This document shows positions 36,774 through 45,917 of a DNA stretch of 64,000 nucleotides, one piece after another. This DNA comes from Delftia sp. PS-11 (GTDB taxonomy: Bacteria; Pseudomonadota; Gammaproteobacteria; Burkholderiales; Burkholderiaceae_C), in contig NZ_JACSYA010000026.1 of assembly GCF_029870285.1 (NCBI RefSeq), forward strand, positions 10,843 to 74,842, in the 5' to 3' direction. The translations under genes and the position numbers were made by a program. The notes beneath the pieces were generated by a model. It had not been told where the DNA came from. It searched no databases and worked only from the letters and a program-made list of their open reading frames with translations. The first letter of the stretch is position 1, and each line of letters opens with the position of its first letter.

Positions 36774-39254
36774 TTAGTCGTAATTGGTGAAGCGGCTCGG
36801 AGGCGTCACGGCATCACGCAGATTCTGGTATCGGGGCACATTCTGCTTGAGGCTGCGCTGCGGATCGGCCCCGATGCTCAACCGGGAAAAGCCCACGAAC
36901 TCGATCTGGAACAGCAGCCGCATATTGGCCTGGGTGATCGTGCTTTGCAGGCGTTCGAGCACGACGCGCCCGATCCAGCAGCAGCCGTCGTACTCGAATC
37001 CGATCACGGTATCGACGAGCTTGCGATCCTTGAGACTGTAGTTCATACGCCCCACGGAGTACCAGCGCCCGCCGCCCTGGCCACGGCCCGGGCCCAGATC
37101 GCGGCCCTTGTCGCCCCACAGATCGTTGATGGGCCACTGCCAGCCGACATCGACCAGCTTGCTGGCATCGGTGCGCGCCACGGTGTCGTACTGGGTGCGG
37201 AAGGCCAGATTCACCGTCCGGTAGGAGCTGGGGCTGTAGCGCGCGCCAAGCGTGGTGCGCACCGACCGGTTCAGGTCGCGGTTGTACTGCGTCGTGGCTT
37301 CGGTGGACCAGGTATCGGTCCAGTTGACGGCCGCGCCCAACAGCACATCCGACAGGCGGCTGGTGGCCGGCACCTCGCCGGGCAGGATGACCTTCTGGTC
37401 AGCAAAGCGCACACGCTGTGCAATGCCGAAGCGCGCCCGCTCGGCGCCCGTGCCGCCATCGATGAGCCGGGTGGTGGCCCCCAGCGTCAACAGATGGTTG
37501 TCGGCGATGCGGTCCTGGCCGCCATAGTCGTTTTCGGAGTAGATGCTCGCGAAATTGAAGTCGTTGCGGGCCGTGTCGTACAGCGGCAGATAGCTCTGGT
37601 CGCGGTAGGGCGTATAGGTGTAGAAGGCGCGCGGCTCGAAGGTCTGCAGCAGCTGGCGGCCGAACAGCGAGATGTCGCGCTCGAACACCAGCCCGCTGTC
37701 CACGCTCAGCGTGGGCAGCGTGCGCGTGGCGCTGCGGCTGCCATTGCTGAGCGTATTGTCCACCTGGTAGGTGGTGGCATGCAGCTGGATCTTGGGCGTG
37801 ATGAAGGCGCCCGGGGACAGGAAAGGCCGGCTCAGTTGCGCCTGCACGTAGCTGCGCTGGCCGTTGTTGTAGCCCGGCAGATTCTTGGCCACCTCAAAGC
37901 GCGTGGTATCCGCCACCACGCCCAGATCCATGCCCATGGGCAGGTCCAGCGGCGTGTAGCGCCACTGCAGCTGCGGCTTCATGCCGTAGGGCGGCGAGAT
38001 AGGCGCCGAGGCATCCTGCAGCGTCTGCCAGTGCAGTGAGCGCAGCATCACCGTGCTGTCGCCACGGGACCACGCCAGATGCACGTCGCTGGGCAGCAGG
38101 CGTTCGCGCAGCGGCCGGGCCGCCAGTGGGAAGTCGCGCCAGTAGTTGTTGTCGCTGACGCGGTTGAGGTTCAGGTTGATCCCCAGGCCGCCGATGGGCG
38201 AATCGATGCTGCCCCGGTGCTGCAGCGAATAGGCCCAGCGGTCGCGGTCGCGCAGCCGGTCGCCCGGCATGTAGGCGGCATAGGCCTCGCCCGAATACGT
38301 GGGCTCCAGATAGCGGAACTGCGTTCCCAGGTTGACGCCGCGCTTGGTCATGACCGACGGATACAGTGTCATGTCGCGGTTGGGCGCCAGATTCCAGTAG
38401 TAGGGCTGGGTGTACTCGAAGCCGCTGAGCTGATCGATGCCCATGGTCGGCGGCAGCAGGCCCGACTTGCGCTTGTCCGACAGCGGAAAGCTCATGCTGG
38501 GCACGGGCACCACAGGCAGGCCTTTGAACTGCAGCGAGGCGCCTTCGGCCACGCCGACCTCCTCGGCCATGTCGATGTGCAGCGTCTTGGCGCGCAGCAT
38601 CCAGGCCGGCTCCCAGCTGGCTTCGTCGTCGCGCTGGCAGGTGGTATAGGTGGCATTGTGGACCACGGCATGGTCGCGGTCGATGAAATCCACGCGCGAG
38701 GACTGGCCATAGGCGCCATTGGCCAGAAAGCGGTAGCGGGCCTGGTCGAAGAAGCCCTTGAAGGCATCGACCTGCAGATCCAGCTGCGTGCCTTCATAGA
38801 CATTGCCGGCCTGGTTGATATGCACCGAGCCCCGGGCATCGACGCGGTCCTCGGGCACCTTGTATTCCAGGCGGTCCGCACGGATCATGGTGTCGCCACG
38901 GCGCAGCTCGCCATCGCCCTCGACCACCGTATTGATATCGGCCTGCCCGCTGATCGCATCGCCGCGCACATGGACCGGCTGCTGCGAGCGCACCTCTTCG
39001 GGATAGACCTCCTGCATCAAGGTGCTGGAGCGCAGCGGCCGCGTCTGCAACTGCAGTTGCAGAATGCCGGCGTCATCGGCCTGTGGCTGGGCCTGGGCCA
39101 GCGTCGCCCCCCCCGCCCAGGCCAGCGCCACCAGCCATGCCAGCGGTCGGACAGCGGGTCGGGCGGGCACGCGGGCAGCCAGCGAAGCGGTGGGCGGCAG
39201 TCGGAGATACACGTTGGTCAGCACGGCGGAGGGACAAAGGCGCAAGCCTAGCAT
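36774..39254 (-). CDS. lptD: LPS-assembly protein LptD
   Basis: Outer-membrane beta-barrel that inserts lipopolysaccharide into the outer leaflet with LptE. The ATG at 39254 gives 826 aa. It has a signal region ending near LAWAGGATLAQAQ, then the OstA/LptA-like jellyroll (PVHVRGDAISGQADINTVVE, KVPEDRVDARGSVHINQAGN) to about residue 260, then the barrel domain. Conserved cysteines are visible at TTCQRDD and YDGCCWIG; they correspond to the disulfide pairs needed for LptD maturation. A longer start at 39365 would overlap the divergent amgK and is rejected. The exact start within the first 20 codons is uncertain. Confidence 0.95.
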   Translation of the reverse strand: MLGLRLCPSAVLTNVYLRLPPTASLAARVPARPAVRPLAWLVALAWAGGATLAQAQPQADDAGILQLQLQTRPLRSSTLMQEVYPEEVRSQQPVHVRGDAISGQADINTVVEGDGELRRGDTMIRADRLEYKVPEDRVDARGSVHINQAGNVYEGTQLDLQVDAFKGFFDQARYRFLANGAYGQSSRVDFIDRDHAVVHNATYTTCQRDDEASWEPAWMLRAKTLHIDMAEEVGVAEGASLQFKGLPVVPVPSMSFPLSDKRKSGLLPPTMGIDQLSGFEYTQPYYWNLAPNRDMTLYPSVMTKRGVNLGTQFRYLEPTYSGEAYAAYMPGDRLRDRDRWAYSLQHRGSIDSPIGGLGINLNLNRVSDNNYWRDFPLAARPLRERLLPSDVHLAWSRGDSTVMLRSLHWQTLQDASAPISPPYGMKPQLQWRYTPLDLPMGMDLGVVADTTRFEVAKNLPGYNNGQRSYVQAQLSRPFLSPGAFITPKIQLHATTYQVDNTLSNGSRSATRTLPTLSVDSGLVFERDISLFGRQLLQTFEPRAFYTYTPYRDQSYLPLYDTARNDFNFASIYSENDYGGQDRIADNHLLTLGATTRLIDGGTGAERARFGIAQRVRFADQKVILPGEVPATSRLSDVLLGAAVNWTDTWSTEATTQYNRDLNRSVRTTLGARYSPSSYRTVNLAFRTQYDTVARTDASKLVDVGWQWPINDLWGDKGRDLGPGRGQGGGRWYSVGRMNYSLKDRKLVDTVIGFEYDGCCWIGRVVLERLQSTITQANMRLLFQIEFVGFSRLSIGADPQRSLKQNVPRYQNLRDAVTPPSRFTNYD

Positions 39255-39287
39255 CACCGCCAGGCCGGCGCCTGGGGTGGCGGTTTG

Positions 39288-39302
39288 TAGAATCAGATTA
39301 TC
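39288..39302. promoter_or_regulatory. Overlapping -10-like elements for amgK and lptD
   Basis: Only 49 bases separate the two divergent start codons. TAGAAT (39288-39293, plus strand) lies 10 bases before the amgK ATG, and GATAAT (complement of 39296-39301) faces lptD. Neither has a convincing -35. If the first is real, the amgK transcript would be nearly leaderless; no Shine-Dalgarno is visible before amgK. Confidence 0.3.
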
Positions 39303-39303
39303 C

Positions 39304-40401
39304 ATGAGCCATCCAATCACCCCCACGGCCGGCGTTGTCTGGGCCGATCCCGCCCGCCAGGCCACCTTCGACGCCTGGCTCGCCCCGTTGTCCGCAAAGC
39401 ACGGTCTGCATGCCGACAGCCTGCGCCCCGCCTCGGCCGATGCCAGCTTCCGCCGCTATCTGCGCCTGGACAATGGCAGCGGCACCAGCTTCATCGTCAT
39501 GGATGCGCCTCCAGACAAGGAGGACTGCGCGCCCTTCGCCAAGGTCCAGGCACTGATGGCGCAGGCCGGCCTGGCCGTGCCCCAGATCCTCGACTGGGAC
39601 CCGGCACACGGCTTCATGCTGCTGTCGGACCTGGGCGGACACACCGTCATCGAGGCGCTGGACCCTGAAAAGCCCCAGGAGGCCGAGGCCTGGTACCGCG
39701 CGGCCCTGGAAGTGCTGCTGGCCTGGCAGACCGCCTCGCGCCCCGGCGTGCTGCCGCCTTATGACGAGGCACTGCTGCGCCGGGAACTGCAACTGTTTCC
39801 AGACTGGTACCTTGCACAGTACCGCAAAACCGCGCTCGACGACAAGCAGCAGGCCACACTGTCCAAGGCCTTCGACCAGATCGTCGCCCACAATCTGGCT
39901 GCGCCCGCCGTCTTCGTGCACCGCGACTTCATGATGCGCAACCTCATGCAGCCCGTCACTGCCAGCGCGCCGCTGGGCGTGCTGGACTTCCAGGATGCGG
40001 TGTATGGTCCCGTCACCTATGACATCGCCAGCCTGCTGCGCGATGCCTTCATCAGCTGGGAAGAGGATTTTGTCATCGACATTACCGTACGTTACTGGGA
40101 AAAGGCGCGCAAGGCCGGCCTGGTCGGCGCCCGCAGCCAAAGCGGCTGGGGCGATGATTTCGGCGAGTTCTACCGCGGCGTGGAATGGATGGGACTGCAG
40201 CGCCATCTCAAGGTCGCCGGCATCTTCGCGCGGCTGACCCTGCGCGACGGCAAACCGCGCTACCTGGCCGATGCGCCGCGCTTCATCCACTACATCCGCT
40301 CGACCTGCAGCCGCTACCGCGAGCTGACACCGCTGCTGCGCCTGGTGGACCAGATCGAAAACATCCAGCCGCAGTTCGGCTTCGCCTACGGGCGCGTCTG
40401 A
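39304..40401 (+). CDS. amgK: Cell-wall sugar kinase AmgK (aminoglycoside phosphotransferase fold)
   Basis: Anomeric kinase that phosphorylates N-acetylmuramate (and GlcNAc) in the peptidoglycan recycling bypass. 365 aa from the ATG at 39304. The APH fold has SADASFRRYLRLDNGSGTSF, VMDAPPDKEDCAPF, the catalytic loop VFVHRDFMMRNLM and the metal-binding LGVLDFQDAVYGPVTYDIAS, which is highly characteristic of this subfamily. The position divergent from lptD is conserved in Pseudomonas and Burkholderiales. Usually murU (MurNAc-1-P uridylyltransferase) follows. Here rsmE follows instead, so murU must be elsewhere or absent. Confidence 0.88.
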   Translation: MSHPITPTAGVVWADPARQATFDAWLAPLSAKHGLHADSLRPASADASFRRYLRLDNGSGTSFIVMDAPPDKEDCAPFAKVQALMAQAGLAVPQILDWDPAHGFMLLSDLGGHTVIEALDPEKPQEAEAWYRAALEVLLAWQTASRPGVLPPYDEALLRRELQLFPDWYLAQYRKTALDDKQQATLSKAFDQIVAHNLAAPAVFVHRDFMMRNLMQPVTASAPLGVLDFQDAVYGPVTYDIASLLRDAFISWEEDFVIDITVRYWEKARKAGLVGARSQSGWGDDFGEFYRGVEWMGLQRHLKVAGIFARLTLRDGKPRYLADAPRFIHYIRSTCSRYRELTPLLRLVDQIENIQPQFGFAYGRV

Positions 40402-40409
40402 AGCATCCC

Positions 40410-41162
40410 ATGCCCCGATTCCACTGCCCCATGCCGCTGCGCAGCGGCGATGAACTGGACCTGCCGGCAGGCGCCGCACGCCATGTGCAGGTGCTGCGCC
40501 TGCAGCCCGGCGACACCATCACCCTGTTCGAAGGCCGGACCGGCGACGGCTTTGCCGGCGGCGAATTCGAGGCCACCATCGTGCGCATGGGCCGCAGCGA
40601 TGTGGCCGTGCGCATCGGCGCGCACCGGGCCGAAGAGCGCGAAACCCTGCGCCCCGTGCACCTGCTGGCCGGCATCACCGCCAATGACCGCATGGACTGG
40701 CTGGTCGAAAAAGCCACCGAACTGGGCGCGGCCAGCATCACGCCGCTGGCCGCCGAGCGCAGCGTGCTCAAGCTCAAGGGCGAGCGCGCCGACAAAAAAC
40801 TCGCCCACTGGCAGGCCGTGGCGGTGGCCGCAAGCGAGCAGTGCATGCGCAACCGCGTGCCCCCGGTGCACCCGGCGGCCGACCTGGCGGGCTGGCTGCG
40901 CGGCGGCGCGGCGCTGCTGCCTGCCGGCACGCAGCGCCTGCTGCTGTCGCTGGGCGAGGGCACACAGCCGCTGGCCCAGGCCATGGGCACCGTGGCCCAT
41001 GATGCGCCCGTGGTCTTTCTCTCCGGTCCCGAAGGCGGGCTCTCTCCCGCAGAAGAAGCCCTGGCCCGTGGCCAGGGCTTCATGCCCGTCACCCTGGGCC
41101 CGAGAGTGCTGCGCGCCGAAACCGCGCCGCTGGCAGCGCTGGCGGCCTTGACGCTGGGCTGA
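40410..41162 (+). CDS. rsmE: 16S rRNA (uracil1498-N3)-methyltransferase
   Basis: SPOUT methyltransferase acting on U1498 of 16S rRNA. 250 aa from the ATG at 40410, eight bases after amgK. The N-terminal PUA-like part is MPRFHCPMPLRSGDELDLPA. The SPOUT knot has DRMDWLVEKATELGAASITP, the SAM-binding VVFLSGPEGGLSPAE and the C-terminal LGPRVLRAETAPLAALAALT. These are all RsmE signatures. Confidence 0.95.
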   Translation: MPRFHCPMPLRSGDELDLPAGAARHVQVLRLQPGDTITLFEGRTGDGFAGGEFEATIVRMGRSDVAVRIGAHRAEERETLRPVHLLAGITANDRMDWLVEKATELGAASITPLAAERSVLKLKGERADKKLAHWQAVAVAASEQCMRNRVPPVHPAADLAGWLRGGAALLPAGTQRLLLSLGEGTQPLAQAMGTVAHDAPVVFLSGPEGGLSPAEEALARGQGFMPVTLGPRVLRAETAPLAALAALTLG

Positions 41163-41248
41163 GCCACACAGGTCCTCAGGAGCATGAGGCCTGGGGCCGC
41201 GAGATCAGGCAGGCCGGCCTGCAGCCCGAGCAGGGCATGGACCCCTCC

Positions 41249-42745
41249 TCATGCGGCAGCGTCCTGCGGGGCCGATGCCTGCGCCATGGCCGCAACCACC
41301 TGGGCCACGGTCGCCGTGAGCTTCTTGGCGTAGGGCACATGCAGGAACTCGTTGGGGCCATGGGCGTTGCTTCTGGGCCCCAGTACGCCGCAGACCATCA
41401 TCTGCGCCTTGGGAAAGCCCTGGCTGAGCAGGTTCATCAGCGGGATCGTGCCGCCCTGGCCGATATAGCCGCAGGAGGCGCCGAAATGCGCCTGGCTGGC
41501 GGCATTGAGCGCGTTCTCGAACCAGCCGTCCATGGCCGGCGCATTCCAGCCGCTGGCGCCCGACAGGCCTTCCCAGGTCACACGGGCCTGATAGGGCGCG
41601 TTGTCCTCCAGCAGCGCCTTCATCTCCTGCACGCAGGCGGCGGCATCGACCAGGGGCGGCAGGCGCAGGCTGAGCTTGAAGGCCGTATAGGGCCGCAGCA
41701 CGTTGCCGGCATTGTTCAGCGAGGGCAGGCCCTCGGCGCCAGTCACGCTCAGCGTGGGCTCCCAGGTGCGCTTGACCAGGGCCTGCACCGGATCGGTGGT
41801 CGTGGGCAGGGCGAACAGCGTGGAGCCGCCGCAGTCATAGTGTGCCCAGGGAAAGCGCGCATAGGTTTCCTCGCCGAGAATGGCCGCCGTGGCACGGATC
41901 TGGGCCATGCGCTCGGCAGGCACCTCGCAGTGGAAGCTGGCGGGCAGCAGGCGCCCGGTCTGGCTGTCCTCCAGACGGTCCAGCACCTGGCGCAGGATGC
42001 GAAAGGACGAAGGCACGACGCCCGAGGCATCGCCCGAATGCACGCCTTCGGTCAGGATTTCCACCCTGAGCGTGCCGCTGGCCATGCCGCGCAGGCTGGT
42101 GGTCAGCCACAGCTGGTCGTAGTTGCCGGCGCCGCTGTCCAGGCAGATCACCAGCCCCACTTCGCCCAGGCGCGGGCGCAGCGCGTCCACATACGACAGC
42201 AGGTCGCGCGAGCCGCTTTCCTCGCAGGTCTCGATCAGGCCGACGATGCGCGGATGCGGCACGCCCTGGCGCTTGAGTTCCTGCACGGCTGCGATGCTGG
42301 CGTAGACCGCGTAGCCATCATCGGCACCGCCACGGCCATAGAGCTTTCCGTCCTCGTACTTGGGCGTCCACGGGCCCAGGTCGCTGCGCCAGCCGTCGAA
42401 TTCGGGCTGCTTGTCCAGATGACCGTACATCAGTACCGTCGGGCTGGAGGCTGCCTTGTCCTGCGTGCCATCGACCTCGAAGAACAGCACCGGCGTGCGG
42501 CCCGGCTGGCGCACGATCTCCAGCCGCAGGCCTGCCACTTTCTGCGCCAGCACCCAGTCAGCGGCATTGCGCAGCACGGTGTCCAGCAGGCCCTGCTGTT
42601 CCCAGTCGGGCGCAAACATGGGCGACTTGGCAGGAATGGCGATGTAGTCGGTCAGCGCCGGGACGATGCGCTCATCCCAGGAGCGGCTGATCTGGTCCAG
42701 TGCGGCTGCGGGCTGCAGCAGCTGCGAAGGGGTGCGTGCGTTCAT
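41249..42745 (-). CDS. M20 family metallopeptidase (dipeptidase-like)
   Basis: Zinc peptidase of the M20 (ArgE/DapE/carnosinase-like) clan, 498 aa from the ATG at 42745 (MNARTPSQLLQPAAALDQIS). Ligands are visible in VLMYGHLDKQPEFDGW (His), YGRGGADDGYA (bridging Asp), ETCEESGS (catalytic Glu then ligand Glu), CLDSGAGNYD (Asp) and HGPNEFLHVPY (His). The dimerisation domain is inserted around LTEGVHSGDASGVVP. The substrate is unknown; cytosolic non-specific dipeptidases are the nearest functional class. The upstream open extension to 42949 is rejected. Stands alone, convergent with rsmE. Confidence 0.87.
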   Translation of the reverse strand: MNARTPSQLLQPAAALDQISRSWDERIVPALTDYIAIPAKSPMFAPDWEQQGLLDTVLRNAADWVLAQKVAGLRLEIVRQPGRTPVLFFEVDGTQDKAASSPTVLMYGHLDKQPEFDGWRSDLGPWTPKYEDGKLYGRGGADDGYAVYASIAAVQELKRQGVPHPRIVGLIETCEESGSRDLLSYVDALRPRLGEVGLVICLDSGAGNYDQLWLTTSLRGMASGTLRVEILTEGVHSGDASGVVPSSFRILRQVLDRLEDSQTGRLLPASFHCEVPAERMAQIRATAAILGEETYARFPWAHYDCGGSTLFALPTTTDPVQALVKRTWEPTLSVTGAEGLPSLNNAGNVLRPYTAFKLSLRLPPLVDAAACVQEMKALLEDNAPYQARVTWEGLSGASGWNAPAMDGWFENALNAASQAHFGASCGYIGQGGTIPLMNLLSQGFPKAQMMVCGVLGPRSNAHGPNEFLHVPYAKKLTATVAQVVAAMAQASAPQDAAA

Positions 42746-42836
42746 GGCAAGTCCTTGTGTCATGGCGGCGCACCACGGGAACGAAGCCAGCGCCGCGATC
42801 CGGCCATTGTGCGCCAAGGCAGGCGGCGCCCCGTGG

Positions 42837-44000
42837 TCAGCGTTTCGCTGCGCGCAGAGCGTCGATGGCGGCCCGCCCCACGGCAGGATCATCGGTGAAC
42901 ACGCCATCGATGCCGGCGCGCAGAAAATCCTCCATGTCGGCACGCGCATTGCCGCGCTGCGTGCCGTCCCCCACGGGGGCAGACTTCAGGCGCAGCGGCA
43001 AAAAGGCGTTTTCGGGACGCAGCGTCCAGGGGTGCACCAGCAGGCCCGCGCGATGGGCATCGGCCACCAGGGACGTGGGCGCGGCATTGGCGCCCTGGAC
43101 GACGGGAATCACCATGCTCTTGCTCGGCCCGATGCCCTGGGCATAGCGTGCAATCGCAGCCAGGCCAGCGGGCGTGATCATGTCGGCATAGCCCGGGCCT
43201 GTGCCGCGCGCCACGCTGTCGTAAGGCCTGCCCTGGGGGGCCAGCAGCTGCACCATGCGCACCGTGCTGCGCTCGCGCATCCAGCGCAGGTTCTCCACTT
43301 CGAAGGACTGCACGAACACCGGCGCCCGTGCATGGTTCCAGCCGTTGTCCTGCAGCAGCCTGAGCAGCGCGGGCTCCAGCGGCAGGCCAATGGACTGGAA
43401 ATAGCTCGGATGCTTGGTCTCGGGATAGATGCCGATGGTTCGGCCCGTGCGCGCGCTCTCGGCCTTGGCCAGATCGATGACCTCCTGCAGCGTGGGCACC
43501 TCGAAACGATCGTTGAACTGCGCATTGGACGGGCGGATGGCAGGGATGCGTTCGCGCGCGCGCAGGGTCTTGAGCTCAGCCAGAGTGAAATCCTCAACGA
43601 ACCAGCCCGTGATGGCCTGGCCGTCGATGGTCTTGGTGGTCTTGCGCGATGCGAACTCGGGCCGGTCGGCCACATTGGTCGTGGCCTCCTTGAGGCTGCC
43701 ATCGGCCGCCAGGATGGCGATGGCATTCTCATGCCGGGCCACCAGCACGCCATCGCGCGTGATGACCAGATCGGGCTCGATGAAATCCGCTCCTGCCGCA
43801 ATGGCCTCGCGGTAGGCTGCCAGCGTATGCTCCGGCCTCAGCGCCGAAGCGCCCCGGTGGGCGATCAGCGCAGGCCGGGGCGGCCAGTCGGCAGCGTCCA
43901 TTTGCGTGGCGGGGGGGCGGGGTGCCGCGCAGCCTGCCAGCAGCAGGCCCGTGACCGCACCGGCCAGAGCCAGTGCGCGGCGGCGTGGGAAGCGGTCCAT
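42837..44000 (-). CDS. glpQ: Glycerophosphodiester phosphodiesterase, lipoprotein
   Basis: Hydrolyses glycerophosphodiesters released from phospholipids to glycerol-3-phosphate and an alcohol. 387 aa from the ATG at 44000. The signal MDRFPRRRALALAGAVTGLL ends in LAGC, so it is probably lipid-anchored. The GDPD signature is complete: ALIAHRGASALRPEHTLAAY with His/Arg, then FIEPDLVITRDGVLVARHE with the metal-binding Glu/Asp and second His. FVQSFEVENLRWM and the C-terminal GIDGVFTDDPA are also typical. Length and secretion fit the periplasmic GlpQ type rather than UgpQ. Confidence 0.92.
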   Translation of the reverse strand: MDRFPRRRALALAGAVTGLLLAGCAAPRPPATQMDAADWPPRPALIAHRGASALRPEHTLAAYREAIAAGADFIEPDLVITRDGVLVARHENAIAILAADGSLKEATTNVADRPEFASRKTTKTIDGQAITGWFVEDFTLAELKTLRARERIPAIRPSNAQFNDRFEVPTLQEVIDLAKAESARTGRTIGIYPETKHPSYFQSIGLPLEPALLRLLQDNGWNHARAPVFVQSFEVENLRWMRERSTVRMVQLLAPQGRPYDSVARGTGPGYADMITPAGLAAIARYAQGIGPSKSMVIPVVQGANAAPTSLVADAHRAGLLVHPWTLRPENAFLPLRLKSAPVGDGTQRGNARADMEDFLRAGIDGVFTDDPAVGRAAIDALRAAKR

Positions 44001-44081
44001 GTCATTTTCCGGTGGTGCCATCGGGCCTATTGTGCATATGGCCCATGGCACCGGCATGACCGTCCCGCGCCACCAGGCAGG

Positions 44082-44666
44082 TCATGCATGCTCGAAATGA
44101 AAGACCGCCGTGCCCGCGCGCAGGTTCGGCAGCGTGCGCACCACCTGCCCGTCCTGCAGGCCGAAGGCGTCCAGGATGCGCAGCCGGTTCCTGGTGGCCA
44201 GCACCTCGAAGTCCTTGTAGGTGCCCACGCGGATATTGGGCGTGTCATACCACTGGTAGGGCAAGCGGCGCGTGACAGGCATGCGCCCGCGCAGCACCGA
44301 CAGGCGGTTGGGCCAGTGCGCGAAATTGGGAAAGGCGACGATGCCGGCGCGGCCGATGCGTGCCGTCTCCTGCAGCATGGTTTCGGCATTGCGCAGATGC
44401 TGCAGCGTGTCGATCTGCAGCACCACATCAAAACTGTTATCGCGGAAGATGGCCAGCCCGTCCTCCAGATTCAGCTGCAGCACGTTGACGCCCCTGCGTA
44501 CGCAGGCCAGCACATTGGCATCGTCCAGCTCCACGCCATAGCCCGTACAGCCGCGCTCGCGCTGCAGCAGCGACAGCAGGGCGCCGTCGCCACAGCCCAG
44601 GTCGAGCACGCGCGAGCCTTGGGGAATCAGGCGCGCAATCGCCTGCATGGTGTTGAGCTCGGTCAT
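44082..44666 (-). CDS. metW: MetW, methionine biosynthesis methyltransferase-like protein
   Basis: 194-residue SAM-dependent methyltransferase fold protein ([20 protein letters not shown]; then [12 protein letters not shown]) found almost always directly downstream of metX in proteobacteria and thought to be required for, or to activate, MetX. It begins with a four-base overlap on the metX stop (44663-44666), so the two are translationally coupled. No classical methyl-acceptor activity is established. Confidence 0.94.
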   Translation of the reverse strand: MTELNTMQAIARLIPQGSRVLDLGCGDGALLSLLQRERGCTGYGVELDDANVLACVRRGVNVLQLNLEDGLAIFRDNSFDVVLQIDTLQHLRNAETMLQETARIGRAGIVAFPNFAHWPNRLSVLRGRMPVTRRLPYQWYDTPNIRVGTYKDFEVLATRNRLRILDAFGLQDGQVVRTLPNLRAGTAVFHFEHA

Positions 44667-45811
44667 GCGGCCTCCTTGGCGGCGGTCTGGGTTTCCTGGG
44701 CGATGCCGTCGAAGTAAGAGCGCATCACACTCATGTAGCGGGGGTCGTCGAGCAGGAAGGCGTCATGCCCGTGGGGCGCGTCGATTTCGGCATAACTGAC
44801 ATCGCGGTTGTTCTCCAGCAGCGACTTGACGATCTCGCGGCTGCGCGCGGGGGCAAAGCGCCAGTCGGTGGTGAAGCTCACCAGCAGATACCGGGCCCGG
44901 GCCACGGACAGCGCCTGAGTCAGGTCGCCGCCATGGGCGCGCGCCGGGTCGAAGTAGTCGAGCGCGCGCGTGATCAGCAGATAGGTGTTGGCGTCGAAAT
45001 AGCTGCTGAACTTCTCGCCCTGGTAGCGCAGATAGCTCTCGATCTGGAACTCCACGTCCTGCGTGCTGTACTTGAGATCTATCCCCTCGCGCAGCTGGCG
45101 GCCGAACTTCTGGTTCATCACATCGTCGCTGAGGTAGGTGATGTGGCCGATCATGCGCGCGATGCGCAGGCCACGCGCAGGCACCACGCCATGCGCGTAG
45201 AAATGGCCGCCGTGAAAGTCCGGGTCGGTGACGATGGCCCGGCGCGCCACTTCGTTGAAGGCGATGTTCTCGGCATTGAGATTGGGAGCGCTGGCCACGA
45301 CGACGGCATGGCGCATGCGCTGCGGGTGGCGCAGCGACCAGGACAGTGCCTGCATGCCGCCCAGGCTGCCGCCCAGCACGGCGGCCAGCTGCGCAATGCC
45401 CAGCCGGTCCAGCAGCCGGGCCTGGGCATCGACCCAGTCTTCCACGGTGACCACGGGAAAATCGGCGCCATAGACCCTGCCGGTGTCGGGATGCAGGTGC
45501 ATGGGGCCCGTGGAGCCAAAACACGAGCCCAGGTTGTTGATGCCGATCACGAAGAACCTGTTCGTGTCCACCGGCTTGCCGGGGCCGATCATGTTGTCCC
45601 ACCAGCCCTCGCTCTTGGGCTGGCCTTCGTAGACGCCGGCTACATGGTGCGAGGCATTGAGCGCATGGCAGACCAGCACGGCATTGCTGCGGTCGGCGTT
45701 GAGCTGGCCGTAGGTCTCGTAGGCGAGGTCGTAGTCGCGGATCGAGCCGCCGCCCTGCAGCGGCAGCGGCTCGTCGAAGTGCATGGATTGTGGTGTGGCG
45801 ATGAAGGACAT
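44663..45811 (-). CDS. metX: Homoserine O-acyltransferase MetX
   Basis: First committed step of methionine synthesis: acylation of homoserine. The ATG at 45811 gives 382 aa ([20 protein letters not shown]). Alpha/beta-hydrolase features are [20 protein letters not shown], the nucleophile elbow [15 protein letters not shown] (Ser), and the C-terminal His in [12 protein letters not shown]. MetX proteins next to metW in proteobacteria have been shown to be succinyltransferases in several cases, so acetyl versus succinyl specificity is open. It is preceded by an intrinsic terminator and a SAM-II-like riboswitch, which indicates repression by SAM. Five extra in-frame codons upstream (from 45826) lie inside the terminator and are not favoured. 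Confidence 0.95.
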   Translation of the reverse strand: MSFIATPQSMHFDEPLPLQGGGSIRDYDLAYETYGQLNADRSNAVLVCHALNASHHVAGVYEGQPKSEGWWDNMIGPGKPVDTNRFFVIGINNLGSCFGSTGPMHLHPDTGRVYGADFPVVTVEDWVDAQARLLDRLGIAQLAAVLGGSLGGMQALSWSLRHPQRMRHAVVVASAPNLNAENIAFNEVARRAIVTDPDFHGGHFYAHGVVPARGLRIARMIGHITYLSDDVMNQKFGRQLREGIDLKYSTQDVEFQIESYLRYQGEKFSSYFDANTYLLITRALDYFDPARAHGGDLTQALSVARARYLLVSFTTDWRFAPARSREIVKSLLENNRDVSYAEIDAPHGHDAFLLDDPRYMSVMRSYFDGIAQETQTAAKEAA

Positions 45812-45812
45812 G

Positions 45813-45847
45813 AAAAAACCCGGCATCGCTAAAAACGAGGCCGGGTT
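45813..45847 (-). terminator. Intrinsic terminator in the metX leader (riboswitch expression platform)
   Basis: On the minus strand AACCCGGC and GCCGGGTT form a perfect 8-bp stem with a 15-base loop, followed by TTTTC directly before the metX ATG. The loop contains TTTAGC, which is exactly complementary to the conserved GCTAAA of the SAM-II aptamer just upstream. So an alternative antiterminator pairing is available. Confidence 0.8.
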
Positions 45848-45854
45848 CTCAGGT

Positions 45855-45908
45855 GTCGTCTTTAGCTGGATTTATAAAGCGCCCGCAAGCAGAAGCAAAT
45901 CGGCGCGT
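45855..45908 (-). promoter_or_regulatory. SAM-II (SAM-alpha, metA-type) riboswitch upstream of metX
   Basis: Read on the minus strand the element has, in order: P1 5' strand GCGCC (complement of 45902-45906), immediately GATTTG (45896-45901), a short pyrimidine-rich loop, GCTTGC, then P1 3' strand GGCGC (45879-45883), a 12-base AT-rich linker TTTATAAATCCA, and GCTAAAG (45860-45866). The order GAUUUG - GCUUGC - P1 - 12-base linker - GCUAAA is the SAM-II consensus as I know it, and P1 pairs perfectly. A terminator follows, then metX. P2 pseudoknot pairs are less obvious by eye. SAM-II elements are known mostly from Alphaproteobacteria. Confidence 0.85.
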
Positions 45909-45917
45909 GAAAGCCCA

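Noticed and set aside
45870..45898. Promoter-like TTGCTT-N16-TATAAA on the minus strand before metX
   Set aside because: These bases are the GCTTGC and linker parts of the SAM-II aptamer; a start here would cut the aptamer in two.
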